Shown here: piece after piece, positions 52,039 to 61,116 of the stretch
Layout: every line of letters begins with the position of its first letter
How positions within the stretch are numbered: the stretch's first letter is position 1
From: Streptomyces sp. NRRL S-87
GTDB lineage: Bacteria > Actinomycetota > Actinomycetes > Streptomycetales > Streptomycetaceae
NCBI RefSeq assembly: GCF_000719335.1
Contig: NZ_JOGB01000039.1
Span: 1 to 64,000, forward strand
Reading direction: 5' to 3'
Length of the DNA stretch: 64,000 bases
Made by a program: the position numbers and the translations under genes
Notes under the pieces: generated by a model
What the model was told of the DNA's origin: nothing
What the model saw: the letters and a program-made list of their open reading frames with translations, nothing else
Database searches by the model: none

Positions 52039-52376
52039 TGGTCTTGTTCCCCCCTGTGGTGCCCGTACGGGCCCGAACGGCCGGTGCGGCCGCGGCCGGT
52101 CCGGCCACGACCGGGGCGACCGGCCGGACCCGCGGTCGGGCCCGGCGGCGGTCGCCCTCCGGTACTACGAACGTTCCCCGGCCCGCGGTTCCCCGGATGC
52201 GGTGGGATCGGGGGCGCGGTGTGCGGGTCCCCTCGGTGCGTGACCGTCGTGACCGTCGTGACCGTCGCGACCCGCAGGCCCTGACGGCAGGCCCACCTCT
52301 GGGGCAAGGGGGCTCCCCCACACCCCACACCCCACACCCCACGCACCACGGGACCCACGCGCTCCGGGCGCGCGGG
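52039..52376. other. 338-bp spacer with nonamer and heptamer tandem repeats
   Basis: No gene is supported. GTGACCGTC is repeated three times head to tail (52240-52266), and CACCCCA/ACCCCAC units recur at about 52319-52345. The G+C-rich palindromes toward 52130-52170 may include the promoter of the LmeA-like gene. Confidence 0.45.
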
Positions 52377-54236
52377 TCAGCCGGCGACCACCCGGCCGAC
52401 CAGGTGGACGGCGGGCGCGGCCAAGGCCAGCGGCAGCGCGACGCCGGCCGTCATGTGGACGAACTTCGACGGGTAGTCGTACGCCGCCACGCGCAGGCCG
52501 GCCAGGGCGCACGCGCCCGCCGCGAGGCCGATCAGCGCCCCGCCCGCGCCGGTCCCCGCGAACCCGCCCACGAGCAGGCCGACGCCGGCCGCGGCGGCCA
52601 GCGAGACGCCCACGGACGGCGCCGCGGGCAGCGGCAGGGCCCGCACGACCGCGGCGACCGCCACCGCGGCGGCGCCGACCGTGACCGCACCGTGGTCCGC
52701 GGCGAGGTAGCCGGCGCACACGACCGCCAGGGCCGCCGAGGCGACGCTGGCCATCAGGCCGTACATGCGCTCGTCGGGATCGGCGTGCGAGCGCAGCTGG
52801 AGCACCAGGGTGAGCAGCACCCAGACGCCCAGGGTGCCGAGCACGGCCGCGGGGCCCCGCCCGGTGGCGAGCACCGCGCCGTCGGCGACAAGGCCGCCGA
52901 GGAACGCGAGCGCGATGCCCTGGCGGGCCGGCCACATGCCGTTGAGCCGGAACCAGCCGGCCGCGGTGAGGCCCTGGAGGGCGACGAGCGGGAGCAGCAG
53001 CGCGTACTGGCCGAGGCCCGCGGCGACCGCCATCAGGCCCCCGAGCGCAGCCGTGATCAGGGCGGACTGCGGACCCGGGTCGATGATCGGCGAACGGCCT
53101 TCGGCGCGGGCCTGGCGCGGGTCGCGCACCCGCACGCTGCCGAGGGTGACGGGGGCCGAGTACTCACCCGTCTCGGCGCCGCCGGGCGGGCCCGGCTGCG
53201 GTGCGCCGCCGGCGCCGGGCGCCGCGGGGTCCGGGTCTGTGCCGACCGGGGCCGGCTGCTGCGGGCGCGCGCCGTGGCGGCCCCGCGGGGCCTCCTCGTC
53301 GCGGACGGGCGGCAGGTACGCGGTCTCCGCCACGGCGTCCGCGGCGTCCACGGCGTACGGCGCCGGGCCGTCCTCGCGCACGGGCGGGAGGTAGGCGGTC
53401 GCGGCGGCGTCGGCCGCGCCGAACGGGGCGTCGTCCCGGACCGGCGGCAGGTACGCCGTCTCCGCGGCGTCGCCGGCGGCGGCGACCGGGGCCTGCCCCG
53501 TGCCCGCGTCGGGCCACGGCGCGGCGGTGGGAGCGGGGGCGACCTGACCGGTGCCCGCCTCCGGCCACGGAGCCCCGGCCGGGGTGTGCCCCGTACCGGC
53601 CTCGGGCCACGGCGTGGCGACGGGAGCGGAAGCGACCTGGCCGGTGCCCGCCTCCGGCCACGGCGTGGCGGCCGGCGCGGGGGCGACCTGGCCCGTGCCC
53701 GCCTCGGGCCACGGCGTCGCGGCGGGAGCGGGGGCGACCTGACCGGTGCCCGCCTCGGGCCAGGGCGCGGCGGTCGGCGGGGCCGCGGCCGGGCCCGTCC
53801 CGGCGTCGGTCCAGGTCGACGGGCCCGGGCCCGGAGCGCCCGCGCCCGTGCCGGCCTCCGGCCAGGCGGCCGGCGCGGCGGCGGTGCCGGGCGCCGGGGT
53901 GTGCCGCGCCCAGGACGGGGCCTGCGGCGCCTGGGGGTCGGCCGGCTGCGGCCACGGGCCGGACTGCTGGGCGTGCGGGTCGTGCGGGGTGAGCGGGTCG
54001 TGCGGGGTGTGCGGGTCGTGCTGCTGCGGGACCGCGCCCCTTCCCGCGTCGGGGTACGCCGCGGGGTCGGCGGCGTGGCCGCCCGGGGCCCCCTCGGGCC
54101 GGAAGACCGGCTGGTAGGTGGTGTCCCAGGTCTCCGACGACCAGGTCTGGGTGGAGAACGGGTCCTGCGGCCCGCCCGCGTACGGCTCCGGGGCGGGCTG
54201 CCCCGTGTCGGGGTGCCCGTGGTGCTGCTCGCTCAT
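52377..54236 (-). CDS. repeat-rich membrane protein
   Basis: A 619-aa protein in two parts. Residues ~1-345 are disordered and repetitive: eight copies of W-P/T-(E/D)-AGTG, five as PWPEAGTG spaced 13-17 residues, then three copies of TAYLPPVR. Residues ~385-615 hold about eight to nine membrane segments (SALITAALGGLMAVAAGLGQYALLLPLVALQGLTAAGW through FVHMTAGVALPLALAAPAVHLVGRVV). I do not recognise the membrane domain. The ATG at 54236 has GAGGGGCGAG before it. The next gene upstream ends only 8 bp away, so it is co-transcribed with the hydrolase-MoaD gene. Confidence 0.82.
   Translation of the reverse strand: MSEQHHGHPDTGQPAPEPYAGGPQDPFSTQTWSSETWDTTYQPVFRPEGAPGGHAADPAAYPDAGRGAVPQQHDPHTPHDPLTPHDPHAQQSGPWPQPADPQAPQAPSWARHTPAPGTAAAPAAWPEAGTGAGAPGPGPSTWTDAGTGPAAAPPTAAPWPEAGTGQVAPAPAATPWPEAGTGQVAPAPAATPWPEAGTGQVASAPVATPWPEAGTGHTPAGAPWPEAGTGQVAPAPTAAPWPDAGTGQAPVAAAGDAAETAYLPPVRDDAPFGAADAAATAYLPPVREDGPAPYAVDAADAVAETAYLPPVRDEEAPRGRHGARPQQPAPVGTDPDPAAPGAGGAPQPGPPGGAETGEYSAPVTLGSVRVRDPRQARAEGRSPIIDPGPQSALITAALGGLMAVAAGLGQYALLLPLVALQGLTAAGWFRLNGMWPARQGIALAFLGGLVADGAVLATGRGPAAVLGTLGVWVLLTLVLQLRSHADPDERMYGLMASVASAALAVVCAGYLAADHGAVTVGAAAVAVAAVVRALPLPAAPSVGVSLAAAAGVGLLVGGFAGTGAGGALIGLAAGACALAGLRVAAYDYPSKFVHMTAGVALPLALAAPAVHLVGRVVAG
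53440..53960 (-). repeat. DNA repeats encoding PWPEAGTG units
   Basis: On the plus strand a GTGCCCGCCTC(C/G)GGCCA word and its variants recur about eight times at ~45-51-nt spacing (about 53500-53890). The near-identity at nucleotide level of some copies points to recent recombination or slippage. Confidence 0.75.
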
Positions 54237-54244
54237 CTCGCCCC

Positions 54245-54499
54245 TCACCCGCCCGCGAACGGCGGGAGGACCTCGACCGTGCCGCCCTCGGTCAGGCGCA
54301 CGGAGTCGTGCGGCCGGGTGCCCACCGGGTCGTGGTCGACCAGGAACGAGCACCGCTTCAGCACCTGCACCAGCTCCCCGGGGTGCCGCTCGCGCGCGGC
54401 GTCCAGCGCCTCCGCGAGCGTCTCCGCCGCGTACGGCTCCTCCGCGGTCCCGGCCGCGGCCTTGGCCGCCGCCCAGTAGCGGATGGTTCCCGCTGCCAC
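54245..54499 (-). CDS. MoaD/ThiS-family sulfur carrier from an internal start
   Basis: The alternative product of the same frame: GTG at 54499 preceded by AAAGGAG at 5-6 nt spacing, giving an 84-aa beta-grasp protein. It begins [17 protein letters not shown], keeps [22 protein letters not shown] and finishes with the Gly-Gly C-terminus that is adenylated and thiocarboxylated in molybdopterin or thiamin synthesis. Which pathway it serves is unclear; no moaE or thiF neighbours are present. Confidence 0.65.
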   Translation of the reverse strand: MAAGTIRYWAAAKAAAGTAEEPYAAETLAEALDAARERHPGELVQVLKRCSFLVDHDPVGTRPHDSVRLTEGGTVEVLPPFAGG

Positions 54500-55363
54500 A
54501 GCAGCTCCTTTCGTCGGGGGTCCATCATGCCGTCTCGTACCCGTGAGCCAGTCCGCCAGGCGGCCCAGGAGCGCCTCGTCGGCCGCGTTCTCGGCGTGCC
54601 CCATGCCCCGCTCCAGCCACAGCTCCGCCGGGCCGGCCGCGGCGAGCATCCGCGGGTGGTCGAGCGGGAAGTAGGGGTCGCGGTCGCCGTGCACGATCAG
54701 CAGCGGGACCGGCGCGATCAGCGGCACCGACGCGTACGGGGCGAGCGGTACGGGCGACCACTCCCGTGCCGAGATCCGCGTCCCCAGTCCCGCGCGGGCC
54801 ACCAGCCGCCCGGCCGGGGTCGTCACCACCCAGTGCAGCCGCCGCATGGGCGCGGTCCCCCGGTAGTACCACCGGGCGGGGGCGCTCACGGCGGCCACGG
54901 CGGCCGGCCGTGCTTCCGCACGCCCCCCGTGCTCCCGGAGCCCGCCCGACCCCCCGAGCGGAGCGGGGCCCGCCGTGAGGGCCGCGTGCCGCAGCACCAC
55001 CGAGCCGCCCATCGAGAAGCCGACGGTGGCCACCCGGGCGTGCCCCCGTTCGCGCGCCCAGGCCACCACGGCGGCCAGGTCCAGCACCTCGCGGTCGCCC
55101 AGCGTGGAGCGCCCCCCGGAGCGGCCGTGGCCTCGGAAGGAGAAGGTGACGACCGCCGCGCGCCGGGCCATCACCGCCGCCGCGCGCCGCACCGCGGGCC
55201 GGTCGCAGGAACCGCCGAACCCGTGCGCCACCACGATCGCTCCGTTCTCCGCAGGCCCGGATCCGGGCTCGTACCGGGCCTCGATCGGCACCCCGTCCGC
55301 CGTGACCAGCGTGGTGCGGACCACACGGTCGGCTCCCGGCACGCCCTCTCGCGCGGTACTCAT
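54245..55363 (-). CDS. alpha/beta hydrolase fused in frame to a MoaD/ThiS domain
   Basis: A 372-aa open frame. Residues ~1-280 are an alpha/beta hydrolase: oxyanion loop [14 protein letters not shown], nucleophile elbow [10 protein letters not shown] (Ser), acid in [12 protein letters not shown] and final His in [11 protein letters not shown]. After [14 protein letters not shown] the frame enters a complete MoaD/ThiS protein ([21 protein letters not shown]... ) ending with the sulfur-carrier PPFAGG terminus. In most genomes known to me these would be two adjacent genes. A GTG at residue 289 with AAAGGAG before it is a fully equipped internal start, so MoaD can also be made alone. The fusion may be real, or the hydrolase stop may have been lost. 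Confidence 0.8.
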   Translation of the reverse strand: MSTAREGVPGADRVVRTTLVTADGVPIEARYEPGSGPAENGAIVVAHGFGGSCDRPAVRRAAAVMARRAAVVTFSFRGHGRSGGRSTLGDREVLDLAAVVAWARERGHARVATVGFSMGGSVVLRHAALTAGPAPLGGSGGLREHGGRAEARPAAVAAVSAPARWYYRGTAPMRRLHWVVTTPAGRLVARAGLGTRISAREWSPVPLAPYASVPLIAPVPLLIVHGDRDPYFPLDHPRMLAAAGPAELWLERGMGHAENAADEALLGRLADWLTGTRRHDGPPTKGAAVAAGTIRYWAAAKAAAGTAEEPYAAETLAEALDAARERHPGELVQVLKRCSFLVDHDPVGTRPHDSVRLTEGGTVEVLPPFAGG

Positions 55364-55576
55364 GTGGGCTATTCTGCTGCGCAGAGGATCCGGGCAACGT
55401 TGCCCCCGGGTCCTTTTGTGCTTTCAGCACGTTGAACACAGCACGAACACCGGCAGCCGGTGGAACCCTGGTTCCACACCGGTCCGGTCGCGGGCCCCCG
55501 GGCGCGGGGTCCGTACCGCAGTACCGTCAGAAGCAGTGCGCACAGTCCTCGACGGGACCGAGGAGGAACCGACGTG

Positions 55577-55630
55577 ATGGGCCAGCGAACCACGCACGAC
55601 CGTCCGACCCGGGCAGGTGGTCGGCGATGA
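55577..55630 (+). CDS. 17-codon uORF overlapping the glnR start
   Basis: AGGAGG (55561-55566) is followed at 10 nt by ATG (or at 7 nt by GTG 55574) opening a short frame reading [17 protein letters not shown]. Its TGA (55628-55630) overlaps the glnR ATG (55627-55629) as ATGA, the classic layout for translational coupling. The glnR ATG itself has only a weak AGGTGG nearby. The peptide is basic with four Arg in the last seven codons' vicinity. Confidence 0.5.
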   Translation: MGQRTTHDRPTRAGGRR

Positions 55631-56379
55631 GCTCACTCCTGCTGCTGACCAACGCCCTCCAGCCGTCCACCGAGGTGCTGCCCGCCCTGGGTCTGCTCCT
55701 GCACAGCGTGCGCGTGGCCCCCGCCGAGGGCCCCGCGCTCGTGGACACCCCCGGCGCCGACGTGATCCTCGTCGACGGCCGCCGCGACCTGCCCCAGGTG
55801 CGGTCGCTCTGCCAGCTGCTGCGCTCCACCGGGCCCGGCTGCCCGCTCGTCCTCGTCGTGACCGAGGGCGGCCTGGCCGCCGTGACCGCCGACTGGGGCA
55901 TCGACGACGTCCTGCTCGACACGGCCGGCCCGGCGGAGGTCGAGGCCCGGCTGCGGCTGGCCACGGGCCGCCAGCAGCTCGGCTCCGACGACTCCCCCAT
56001 GGAGATCCGCAACGGCGACCTGTCGGTCGACGAGGCGACGTACTCCGCCAAGCTCAAGGGCCGGGTCCTGGACCTGACCTTCAAGGAGTTCGAGCTGCTC
56101 AAGTACCTCGCGCAGCACCCGGGCCGGGTCTTCACCCGGGCCCAGCTCCTGCAGGAGGTGTGGGGGTACGACTACTTCGGCGGCACCCGTACGGTCGACG
56201 TCCACGTACGGCGGCTGCGCGCCAAGCTGGGCCCGGAGCACGAGTCCCTGATCGGCACGGTGCGCAACGTCGGCTACCGCTTCGTCGCCCCCGAGAAGGT
56301 GGAACGGGCGGCCGAGGAGGCCCGCAGCAAGGCGGCCACGGAGACCGCCGCCGAGGCCGGGACGCCGGCCCGCCGGTAG
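55627..56379 (+). CDS. glnR: GlnR, global nitrogen regulator (atypical OmpR-type)
   Basis: A 250-aa orphan response regulator that activates or represses glnA, glnII, amtB-glnK-glnD and other nitrogen genes in Streptomyces. It begins [20 protein letters not shown], the characteristic GlnR start. The receiver-like domain has a lone Asp (D50 in [10 protein letters not shown]) without the acidic pocket needed for phosphorylation, as in other GlnR proteins, and no kinase gene is adjacent. The winged helix carries [25 protein letters not shown] and [19 protein letters not shown] uORF overlaps its start and a hairpin terminator follows. Compared with the family only the charged C-terminal tail varies. 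Confidence 0.95.
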   Translation: MSSLLLLTNALQPSTEVLPALGLLLHSVRVAPAEGPALVDTPGADVILVDGRRDLPQVRSLCQLLRSTGPGCPLVLVVTEGGLAAVTADWGIDDVLLDTAGPAEVEARLRLATGRQQLGSDDSPMEIRNGDLSVDEATYSAKLKGRVLDLTFKEFELLKYLAQHPGRVFTRAQLLQEVWGYDYFGGTRTVDVHVRRLRAKLGPEHESLIGTVRNVGYRFVAPEKVERAAEEARSKAATETAAEAGTPARR

Positions 56380-56397
56380 GGGCGGACGACCGTTCCG

Positions 56398-56433
56398 GCT
56401 CCCCCGGCCGGCGTGTAGGCCGTCCGGGGGAGC
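56398..56433 (+). terminator. glnR terminator hairpin
   Basis: Arms GCTCCCCCGG (56398-56407) and perfect complement CCGGGGGAGC (56424-56433), 18 nt after the glnR stop. Confidence 0.75.
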
Positions 56434-56499
56434 ACGCGAGATCGTCCGCTGGGCAGACGCCCTGCCCACGCGGCGGTCACCCCGCGTAGAATTCCGCGC

Positions 56500-57534
56500 G
56501 TGGCCAAGGTGACGCGGGACGACGTGGCGCGACTTGCGGGTACTTCTACCGCCGTCGTGAGCTACGTGATCAACAACGGACCCCGGCCGGTCGCCCCGGC
56601 CACGCGCGAGCGTGTCCTCGCAGCGATCAAGGAACTGGGGTACCGGCCCGACCGCGTCGCCCAGGCGATGGCCTCACGGCGCACCGACCTCATAGGCATG
56701 ATCGTCCCCGACGCGCGCCAGCCCTTCTTCGCCGAGATGGCGCACGCCGTCGAACAGGCCGCGGCCGAGCGCGGGAAGATGGTCCTGGTCGGCAACTCCG
56801 ACTACCGCACCGAGCGCGAGGTCCACTACCTCCGCGCCTTCCTCGGCATGCGGGTCTCCGGACTCATCCTGGTCAGCCAGGGCATGAGCGAGCAGGCCGC
56901 GAGCGAGATCGAGGCCTGGGACGCCCGGGTCGTCCTGCTGCACGAGCGGCCGGAGGCCATGGACGACGTGGCCGTCGTCACCGACGACGTGGGCGGCGCC
57001 CAGCTCGCCACCCGCCACCTGCTGGAGCACGGGCACGAGTACGTGGCCTGCATCGGGGGCATCGAGAACACCCCGTCCGTCGGCGACCCCGTCGCCGACC
57101 ACGTCGAGGGCTGGCGGCGGGCCATGCTGGAGTCCGGCCGCTCGGTCGAGGGCCGGCTCATCGAGGCCCCGTACAACCGGTACGACGCCTACCGGGTCGC
57201 CCTGGAGGTGCTGGCCCGGCCGGACCGGCCCACCGCGATCTTCTGCGCCACGGACGACCAGGCCATCGGCGTCCTGCGGGCCGCCCGCGAGCTGCGCATC
57301 GACGTGCCGGGCGAACTGGCGGTGGCCGGCTTCGACGACGTGAAGGAAGCGGCCCTGACCGACCCCCCGCTGACCACCATCGCCTCCGACCGGCCGGCGA
57401 TGGCCCGGGCCGCGGTGGACCTGGTGCTCGACGACGCGCTGCGGGTGGCCGGGTCCCGGCGGGAGCGGCTCAAGCAGTTCCCGTCCGCGCTGGTGGTCCG
57501 CCGTTCCTGCGGCTGCCACCCCAGCGGCTCCTGA
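56500..57534 (+). CDS. LacI-family transcriptional regulator
   Basis: A 344-aa repressor. The N-terminal LacI HTH is [40 protein letters not shown], with the hinge helix at [19 protein letters not shown]. The periplasmic-binding-protein-like core has [51 protein letters not shown] and [35 protein letters not shown]. The last residues [11 protein letters not shown] add a CGC motif. The effector is probably a sugar or nucleoside but no cognate operon is adjacent. The start is GTG. It lies between glnR and the HtrA-like gene. Confidence 0.92.
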   Translation: MAKVTRDDVARLAGTSTAVVSYVINNGPRPVAPATRERVLAAIKELGYRPDRVAQAMASRRTDLIGMIVPDARQPFFAEMAHAVEQAAAERGKMVLVGNSDYRTEREVHYLRAFLGMRVSGLILVSQGMSEQAASEIEAWDARVVLLHERPEAMDDVAVVTDDVGGAQLATRHLLEHGHEYVACIGGIENTPSVGDPVADHVEGWRRAMLESGRSVEGRLIEAPYNRYDAYRVALEVLARPDRPTAIFCATDDQAIGVLRAARELRIDVPGELAVAGFDDVKEAALTDPPLTTIASDRPAMARAAVDLVLDDALRVAGSRRERLKQFPSALVVRRSCGCHPSGS

Positions 57535-57573
57535 CGGCCCTTTATTCCGGGCATACAGTCTTCTGTCGGGCTT

Positions 57574-57602
57574 CTCAGCGGGTACTCAGGAAGCTCTCAT
57601 GA
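57574..57602 (+). promoter_or_regulatory. three 11-nt-spaced CTCA(G) repeats upstream of the HtrA-like gene
   Basis: CTCAG at 57574-57578, CTCAG at 57585-57589 and CTCA at 57596-57599 are phased exactly 11 nt apart, the one-turn direct-repeat spacing bound by OmpR/PhoP-type response regulators. The array ends about 24 bp before the protease ATG. The adjacent response regulator (58823-59560), or another envelope-stress system such as CutRS, is a reasonable candidate binder. Confidence 0.55.
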
Positions 57603-57623
57603 TCGGCGGCCAGAGTCTGGTCC

Positions 57624-58751
57624 ATGACCGACAGCCACCGCCACGAAGGCGGGTACCCGCAGCAGGAGAACCCCACCGGCCCCCCGCAGCAGGACACCGG
57701 CTACCCGCAGCAGGAGCAGGCCGCGGGGTACCCCCCGCCGCCGGCGTACGCGCCGGCGGCACCGGTCGGCCACGGCGTACCGGCCGGCCACGCGGCACCC
57801 GCCCGCTCCCGGCGCCCGGCGGCGCTGGTCGCCGCGGTGGCCCTGGCGGCCGCGCTGGTCGGCGGCGGCACCTCGTACGCGATCGGCCAGTTCCTCGGCA
57901 AGGACGGCGGCACCGTGAACGGCGTCTCCGGCACGAACGTCTCCCGGTCCGACGCCGGCACGGTCAGCGGCGTCGTCCGGCAGGTCCTGCCCTCCATCGT
58001 CGAGTTCGACGTCACGACGGCCAACGGCACCGCCACCGGCTCCGGTGTGATCATCAGCTCCGGCGGTGAGGTGCTCACCAACAACCACGTGGTGGCGGGC
58101 GCCACCTCCATCAAGGTCCGGACCTCCGACGGCAGGACGTACGGAGCCAAGACCGTCGGCACCGACCCCGACAAGGACCTCGCCCTGGTCAAGCTGTCCG
58201 GCGCCGGCGGCCTCAGGGCCGCCGCGCTCGGCGACTCCTCCAAGCTCTCGGTCGGCGACCAGGTCGTGGCCGTCGGCTCCCCCGAGGGCCTGACCGGCAC
58301 CGTCACCAGCGGCATCGTCTCCGCGCTGAACCGCGACGTGACCGTCCCCAAGTCGGACGGCGGCGACGGCGGCGACGGCGGCCGGCAGCAGTGGCAGCAG
58401 GACGGCGGCTGGCCGTTCGAGTTCGGCGGCCGCCAGTTCAACGGCGACACCGGCTCGTCGAAGACCACCTACAAGGCGATCCAGACCGACGCCTCCCTCA
58501 ATCCCGGTAACTCCGGCGGCGGCCTGTTCGACATGAACGGCAACCTCGTCGGCATCAACTCCGCCATCTACTCGCCCTCCACGGGGCAGTCGGGCGCGGG
58601 CAGCGTCGGCCTCGGCTTCGCCATCCCCGTCGACACCGTCAAGAAGGACCTCGGCGCGCTGCGCGACGGCGGCAGCGGCGGCGCCGGGAACGGCCGGCAG
58701 CAGGAGGGCGGCGACCGCGGCGGCGACGGGTTCTTCGGCACCCTCTTCTGA
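57624..58751 (+). CDS. membrane-anchored HtrA/DegP-like serine protease (no PDZ)
   Basis: A 375-aa S1C protease. A cytoplasmic, Gln/Pro/Gly-rich N-terminus of ~60 residues is followed by one membrane helix ([24 protein letters not shown]). The trypsin-like domain has the complete triad: H155 ([11 protein letters not shown]), D185 (DKDLALVKL) and S297 ([12 protein letters not shown]). An insertion of Gly/Asp/Gln ([19 protein letters not shown]) lies before the active Ser, and the C-terminus is Gly-rich with no PDZ domain. It probably performs envelope protein quality control. The genes of a two-component system follow directly, and phased CTCAG repeats sit in its promoter. Confidence 0.92.
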   Translation: MTDSHRHEGGYPQQENPTGPPQQDTGYPQQEQAAGYPPPPAYAPAAPVGHGVPAGHAAPARSRRPAALVAAVALAAALVGGGTSYAIGQFLGKDGGTVNGVSGTNVSRSDAGTVSGVVRQVLPSIVEFDVTTANGTATGSGVIISSGGEVLTNNHVVAGATSIKVRTSDGRTYGAKTVGTDPDKDLALVKLSGAGGLRAAALGDSSKLSVGDQVVAVGSPEGLTGTVTSGIVSALNRDVTVPKSDGGDGGDGGRQQWQQDGGWPFEFGGRQFNGDTGSSKTTYKAIQTDASLNPGNSGGGLFDMNGNLVGINSAIYSPSTGQSGAGSVGLGFAIPVDTVKKDLGALRDGGSGGAGNGRQQEGGDRGGDGFFGTLF

Positions 58752-58822
58752 CCCGCCGCCGTGCAAGGCTGGGGGCCCGGGACCCACCCGGGCCCCGCCC
58801 TCTTGAGAAGGACCCCGAGCCG

Positions 58823-59560
58823 ATGAACCCCGCCGAAGGCGACCCGCAGCGCATCCTCATCGTCGACGACGAGCCGGCCGTGCGCGAGGCGCTGCGCCGC
58901 AGCCTGGCCTTCGAGGGCTACGCCACCGAGACCGCCGTCGACGGGCTCGACGCCCTGGAGAAGGCGGCGGCGTACGCGCCCGAGCTGATCGTGCTCGACA
59001 TCCAGATGCCCCGCATGGACGGCCTGACCGCGGCCCGGCGGCTGCGCGCCGCCGGGTCCGTCACGCCGATCCTGATGCTCACCGCCCGCGACACCGTCGG
59101 CGACCGGGTCACCGGCCTCGACGCCGGGGCCGACGACTACCTCGTCAAGCCCTTCGAGCTGGACGAGCTCTTCGCCCGGATCCGGGCGCTGCTGCGGCGC
59201 AGCCGGTACACCGCCCCCGCCGCGGACGCCGCGGCCGCGGAGGACGTGCTGTCCTTCGGCGACCTGCGCATGGACCTGGCCACCCGCGAGGTCACCCGGG
59301 GCGGGCGGCCGGTCGAGCTGACCCGTACCGAGTTCACGCTGCTGGAGATGTTCCTGGCGCACCCGCGCCAGGTGCTGACCCGCGAGCAGATCCTCAAGAC
59401 CGTGTGGGGCTTCGACTTCGAGCCCAGCTCCAACTCCCTGGACGTCTACGTGATGTACCTGCGCCGCAAGACCGAGGCCGGCGGCGAGCCGCGCCTGGTC
59501 CACACCGTCCGCGGGGTGGGCTACGTGCTGCGGGCCGGCGAGGGCGGAGGTGCCGAGTGA
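58823..59560 (+). CDS. OmpR-family response regulator
   Basis: A 245-aa regulator resembling MprA/TcrA types. The receiver shows [18 protein letters not shown], phosphoacceptor D59 ([13 protein letters not shown]), Thr in LMLTARDT and Lys in [11 protein letters not shown]. The winged helix is [29 protein letters not shown]... [14 protein letters not shown]. The GAGAAGGA ribosome-binding site precedes the ATG. Its stop overlaps the kinase GTG by 4 nt (GTGA). Being next to an HtrA-like protease it probably senses envelope stress. Confidence 0.93.
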   Translation: MNPAEGDPQRILIVDDEPAVREALRRSLAFEGYATETAVDGLDALEKAAAYAPELIVLDIQMPRMDGLTAARRLRAAGSVTPILMLTARDTVGDRVTGLDAGADDYLVKPFELDELFARIRALLRRSRYTAPAADAAAAEDVLSFGDLRMDLATREVTRGGRPVELTRTEFTLLEMFLAHPRQVLTREQILKTVWGFDFEPSSNSLDVYVMYLRRKTEAGGEPRLVHTVRGVGYVLRAGEGGGAE

Positions 59561-60963
59561 GGCACTGGTTCGGCTCGCTGCCGCTGCGCTCGCGCCTGGC
59601 GTTGCTGGTGGCGGGGGCGGTGGCCTTCGCCGTGGCGGCGGTGGCGCTGGTGTGCTGGTTCATGGTGCGCACCACGCTGCGCGACCAGCTGGACGCCTCG
59701 CTGCGCTCCACGAACGTGGTGGAGCAGGTCAGGTACGGCTGTCAGCAGTCCGTACCCGTACCGGGCCGGATCAAGAGCAACCTCAGCGCCTCGGTGCAGA
59801 TCGTGCTGCCCGACGGCCAGCACTGCCTGGTGGACGGCTGGCTCGCCCCGCGGGCCACGAAGACCGACACCGAGGTGGCGGCGGGGGCGCGGCGCGCCAC
59901 CCTCTACGACTCGGTCTCCACGGACGGCACTCCGCTGCGCGTGCTGACCCTGCCGGCCACCTGGGACCGCGGCGCCCTGGGCACCACCCAGATCGCCATC
60001 TCCGTCGCCCGGCCGCTGTCCGACATCGACAAGCCCCTCGACACCCTCGCCTGGGTGCTCCTGGCCCTCGGCGGCATCGGGGCGGTCGGGGCCGGAGCGG
60101 CCGGACTGTGGGTGGCGCGGACCGGGCTGCGGCCGGTGGACGAACTCACCGGCGCCGTCGAGCACATCGCCCGTACCGAGGACCTGACCGTCCGCATCCC
60201 CGACGAGGGCGAGGACGAGATCGCCCGGCTGTCGCGGTCGTTCAACTCGATGACCGCCGCCCTGGCCTCCTCCCGCGACCGGCAGGCCCAGCTCATCGCC
60301 GACGCCGGGCACGAACTGCGCACCCCGCTGACCTCGCTGCGCACCAACGTCGAGCTCCTCGCGCGCAGCGAGGAGACCGGCCGGGCGATCCCGCCCGAGG
60401 ACCGCCGGGAGCTGCTGGCCTCGGTCAAGGCGCAGATGACGGAGCTGGCCGCGCTGATCGGGGACCTCCAGGAGCTGTCCCGGCCCGAGGCCGCCGTGCC
60501 CGGACCGCTCCAGGTGGTGGCCCTGCACGAGATCGCCGGGAGCGCCCTGGCGCGGGCCCGGCTGCGCGGCCCCGAGCTGGCCTTCAGCGCCGAGCTGGAC
60601 CCCTGGTACGTACGGGCCGAGCCGGCGGCGCTGGAGCGGGCGGTGGTCAACGTCCTCGACAACGCGGTCAAGTTCAGCCCGCCCGGCGGGGCCGTCGAGG
60701 TCCGGCTGCGGGCCGGGGAGCTGACCGTGCGGGACCACGGGCCGGGCATCCCCGCCGAGGAGCTGCCGCACGTCTTCGAGCGGTTCTGGCGGTCGCCGTC
60801 GGCGCGGGCGCTGCCCGGCAGCGGCCTGGGCCTGTCGATCGTGGCCCGCACGGTCCACCAGGCGGGCGGCACCGCGGAGCTGCGCCCCGCGGACCCGGGC
60901 ACCGAGGCGGTCCTGCGCCTCCCCGGCGCCCCGACGCCGCCCCCGGACCTCCCGGACTCCTGA
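59557..60963 (+). CDS. sensor histidine kinase with HAMP domain
   Basis: A 468-aa kinase. TM1 at ~12-36 and TM2 at ~165-188 bracket a ~125-residue extracytoplasmic sensor containing two Cys (YGCQQSV and DGQHCLVDG), possibly a disulfide. The HAMP linker ([46 protein letters not shown]) leads to the H-box [17 protein letters not shown] with H252. N-box [15 protein letters not shown]1 [13 protein letters not shown] and G2 GSGLGLSIV are intact. The C-terminus ends in a Pro-rich tail. It is translationally coupled to the response regulator. Confidence 0.93.
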   Translation: MRHWFGSLPLRSRLALLVAGAVAFAVAAVALVCWFMVRTTLRDQLDASLRSTNVVEQVRYGCQQSVPVPGRIKSNLSASVQIVLPDGQHCLVDGWLAPRATKTDTEVAAGARRATLYDSVSTDGTPLRVLTLPATWDRGALGTTQIAISVARPLSDIDKPLDTLAWVLLALGGIGAVGAGAAGLWVARTGLRPVDELTGAVEHIARTEDLTVRIPDEGEDEIARLSRSFNSMTAALASSRDRQAQLIADAGHELRTPLTSLRTNVELLARSEETGRAIPPEDRRELLASVKAQMTELAALIGDLQELSRPEAAVPGPLQVVALHEIAGSALARARLRGPELAFSAELDPWYVRAEPAALERAVVNVLDNAVKFSPPGGAVEVRLRAGELTVRDHGPGIPAEELPHVFERFWRSPSARALPGSGLGLSIVARTVHQAGGTAELRPADPGTEAVLRLPGAPTPPPDLPDS

Positions 60964-61116
60964 GAGCACGGCTCAGCAGGAGGGATCCCGCGGGTGTTGC
61001 CTGCAGTGGCGGTAGCCGGCTTCGAGCAGCTCGACCTGGTTCACGACGGGTCGCTCGCCATGCCCCCACGGTGGGACGGCCGGCCGCGGGCGGCCACCCG
61101 CCCGCGGCCGTACGGG

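Noticed and set aside
52029..54479. Plus-strand 816-codon ORF opposite the repeat-rich membrane protein
   Set aside because: Gly/Arg low-complexity shadow; the opposite strand has membrane segments and a clean start.
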